DNA from: Adiantum capillus-veneris
Lineage: Eukaryota; Streptophyta; Polypodiopsida; Polypodiales; Pteridaceae
Length of the DNA: 56,000 nucleotides
NCBI GenBank assembly: GCA_014529385.2
Contig: CM043953.1
Location: forward strand, 65,244,372-65,300,371
Direction of reading: 5' to 3'
Shown here: piece by piece, positions 53,690 through 56,000 of the stretch
Layout of the letters: every line of letters begins with the position of its first letter
How positions within the stretch are numbered: position 1 is the stretch's first letter
Made by a program: the position numbers and the translations under genes
Notes under the pieces: generated by a model
What the model was told of the DNA's origin: nothing
Seen by the model: the letters and a program-made list of their open reading frames with translations, nothing else
Databases searched by the model: none

Positions 53690-54330
53690 AGTACTAGTTT
53701 TCTAAGCTACTGTCATAAACGAGCACCCAATCACCATCTTTGATAGCATGAGGCTACAACCTTTGCTTCTCATCAAATGCTACTGTGCTCTTCAAATGAG
53801 CCTCCTTGAGCTTTTCTTTTGCATGTTTATCATCTTCTTGATGTCTTTCAAATTGGTGATTATGCAAATCAATCATATCTTTCACTGACACACCTATTTT
53901 TTATGGTGACAGTGTCCAAGACATAACAACCTCCTCTATAAGCATGATGGGTTTCTACTCATACATCAACTTGAATGGCATAAAACTTGTAAAAGAGCAA
54001 TGTGTAGATCGATCAGCCCATAAAGCAAAAGGTAGAATCTTAGGGGAAATCACCAATACACCCTCAACATGACTTTACTAAAGCTTTAACAATAGGCAAT
54101 ATTTACTCTTTCCCATTACAATCTGGATTATATGTTGTAGTAAAAGGCAATTTGATGCCCCTAACAATCAAAAACTCACTAGCTTCATTTTTATCAAGCT
54201 CTTTTCTATCAATCAGTGATCTTGTCAACACAACCTTATCTAGAAATTGCATATTGAAGCAAAAACTAACAAACAAAACTTGTAGCTTTAGTACGCTAAT
54301 AGCCGTTTTTTGGCTATCCGGAATTTTCAT
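53690..54330 (-). pseudogene. Third gypsy fragment (gypsy C), integrase part
   Basis: Minus translation has LTRSLIDRKELDKNEASEFL, then LPFTTTYNPDCNGKE (the YHPQxNGxxE integrase motif). In other frames come LHIALLQVLCHSS, MIDLHNHQFERHQEDDKHAK and KDGDWVLVYDS, typical of the C-terminal integrase linker. Its strand is opposite to gypsy B, so it is a separate insertion. Confidence 0.7.
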
Positions 54331-56000
54331 GATGAGCTACCTCACCCTATCAAAATCACTCAAACAATGTGGCTATCCTCACCCTTTCACTATACATAGG
54401 TGTGTGTGAGTCAGGAGACTTTTTCAATATCTTCTTAAAACCCTCAGCTACTTAGCCATTGGGCTAGTTGAGCCAAATAAATCAATAAAAACAAAAAATA
54501 AAAATATATTATATCCCATTTGTATGTAAATATTTCATTTATATAGGGCCTATATAAAGGGATTTTTTATTATAGTTATTTTGGTATTTATTAAAATATT
54601 TTTACATAGTGTGCGTTATTTACCTAAGTATGTTATGTACATTGACTCACCGTTATTGTAATTCTCTTACCACTGTATATAATCTTCATTATATAAATAA
54701 CGTTTTTGATGCAAGCCTCTCGAAATCTTGGTGTGAACCCATTCTAAGAAAAAAATCCAAAAAATACATTTCACCTAGTCATTTCTTTTTACTAAATTAC
54801 CATTTTTCTACATGCATTTCTCCTTACTTCTTGTAAATAGTCATAAATCAATAAAAACAAATGAGGGCTCCCTCATTTGATTTCTTATGTTTTTTTTTCA
54901 TTTTATATTTATATACAACTGACACTATTCTAGATTCCGTGAATTGTTTATATATTAACCTGCTTTTTTCCATCATATCCATATATCATATTTGTGACTA
55001 ATCCTAATCCATGAATATTTTCAGACCCTCAAGAATCTATTAGGTCATGCTTTCATGCAAGGAGGGGCTCACTCTTGGAGGATTATGCAAATTCAACAAA
55101 AGGGGAGCCACTGAAGACTTTTGTAGAAGGAAAACAGACACTTTGGTAGAAATTTTGGCATCCAAGTCCACTTTGAATTTGAGGAATTGATCAAAATATA
55201 TACTTTAGGTCACAAGCTGAATAATCACCTCAAAAATTTTCATAATATTTGGAGTTTCCACCAGTGAGATATGATTTTTTTGGTGGACCCTTGTCTGTCC
55301 ACTTTTTCTCTCAAGTTACCCTAGTCTTCTCTTACCTCCTTTCACACTTTTACACATACACACACACTCATTCCTCTCCATCCCTCCCTCAAACTTGCAC
55401 CTTCAATGGTTTCACTCACCGTCTTCACCATTAACCTCTCCTCTCACCTCCATAGCTCTCATATAAACTCTACATGTACATACACCATCTCTATGTCTCT
55501 CTCTATTACCTCTAAATTACAATTCCTTCTTATCTCTTCTCTATATGCATAAATTAAGCATGTAGAACCATGTTTAATCTCTGCTAATTGGGGATTTTCA
55601 TCAACCAGCATCGATATTTTCATCATGGTGATTCAACCTTGGCAACGACGACATAAGAAGAGAAGAAGAAGAAGAGGATCGAAAGTCATTTTTGAGAACC
55701 TACACAAGAAGGTCCAAAACTTCTTCAAAGATTCACCATCATAAAGATTCCCTCACTTCATTTACCCATCTTCCTTCAACCATCCACCTTATCATTAACT
55801 TTTTAGTGATTGCTAATACCAACCACTAATCTACTAACACAAAATATCCATTGACCTAACCTTAAAAGACACCTCAAGACATGTACATAGTAAAAACTCT
55901 CTCTCCTTCCTGGGGACGGTTATGGAGCGAGCTCAACAAAATGATCTTTGGAGAGATCTTTTTTTCTTTTTAGGGCAGCCACCACTACCTCCCATTGCCG
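54331..56000. other. No recognisable gene
   Basis: AT-rich then pyrimidine-rich DNA. Short frames near 55249-55434 are unlike any family. AAGAGAAGAAGAAGAAGAG at about 55656 is a simple purine repeat. The window ends without a feature boundary. Confidence 0.45.

Overview
The window looks like nuclear DNA of a large, repeat-rich land-plant genome. Genes are few and far apart. Introns are long and filled with transposons. There are many CT/GA, AC and AT microsatellites, plus LINE, Ty1/copia, Ty3/gypsy, Helitron-like and SINE-like sequences. The PPR remnants and the very long introns would suit a fern, but that is an inference and no species can be named.

Region by region: 1-2.4 kb holds small non-autonomous repeats (tRNA-like heads, a 159-bp Helitron-like element at 1056-1214, a Mutator-like foldback at 1475-1957). 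2.4-3.25 kb (minus) is a decayed leucine-rich-repeat gene with another mini-Helitron inserted seven codons before its original stop. 3738-5006 (plus) is an intact single-exon F-box gene related to EID1 (phytochrome A-associated F-box protein), followed by a decayed tandem copy of its own 3' end. 7126-27337 (minus) is a four-exon xyloglucan endotransglucosylase/hydrolase (XTH, GH16) gene spread over 20.2 kb. Its exons join in frame with GT-AG introns of 108 bp, 7.8 kb and 11.3 kb and encode about 321 residues ending in KDEL. Intron 3 contains a decayed L1-type LINE (about 9.2-14.2 kb), two mini-Helitrons and many microsatellites. Intron 2 contains PPR gene debris between Helitron-like ends.

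28-32.3 kb has a tiny LINE-tail insertion with a 17-bp target duplication and the remnant of an LTR element with a lysine/glutamine-rich open frame. 32.3-44 kb is a tandem array of roughly 285-bp units, each carrying a 20-bp palindrome. The array is split by a second LINE (about 33172-43128, minus), which is itself split by a copia element (34140-38279, minus). 44.8-48.1 kb is a decayed gypsy element on minus. 50.05-53.4 kb is a decayed gypsy element on plus with a clear primer-binding site, and 53.7-54.3 kb is a third gypsy scrap on minus. The last 1.7 kb has no recognisable gene.

Only the F-box gene and the XTH gene look functional. They are convergent (3' ends face each other about 2.1 kb apart) and nothing suggests they act together. 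The most notable points are the hidden XTH gene with an ER-retention-like tail, the mini-Helitron family with exact termini, and the palindrome array whose LINE insertion can be reconstructed from its target duplication.
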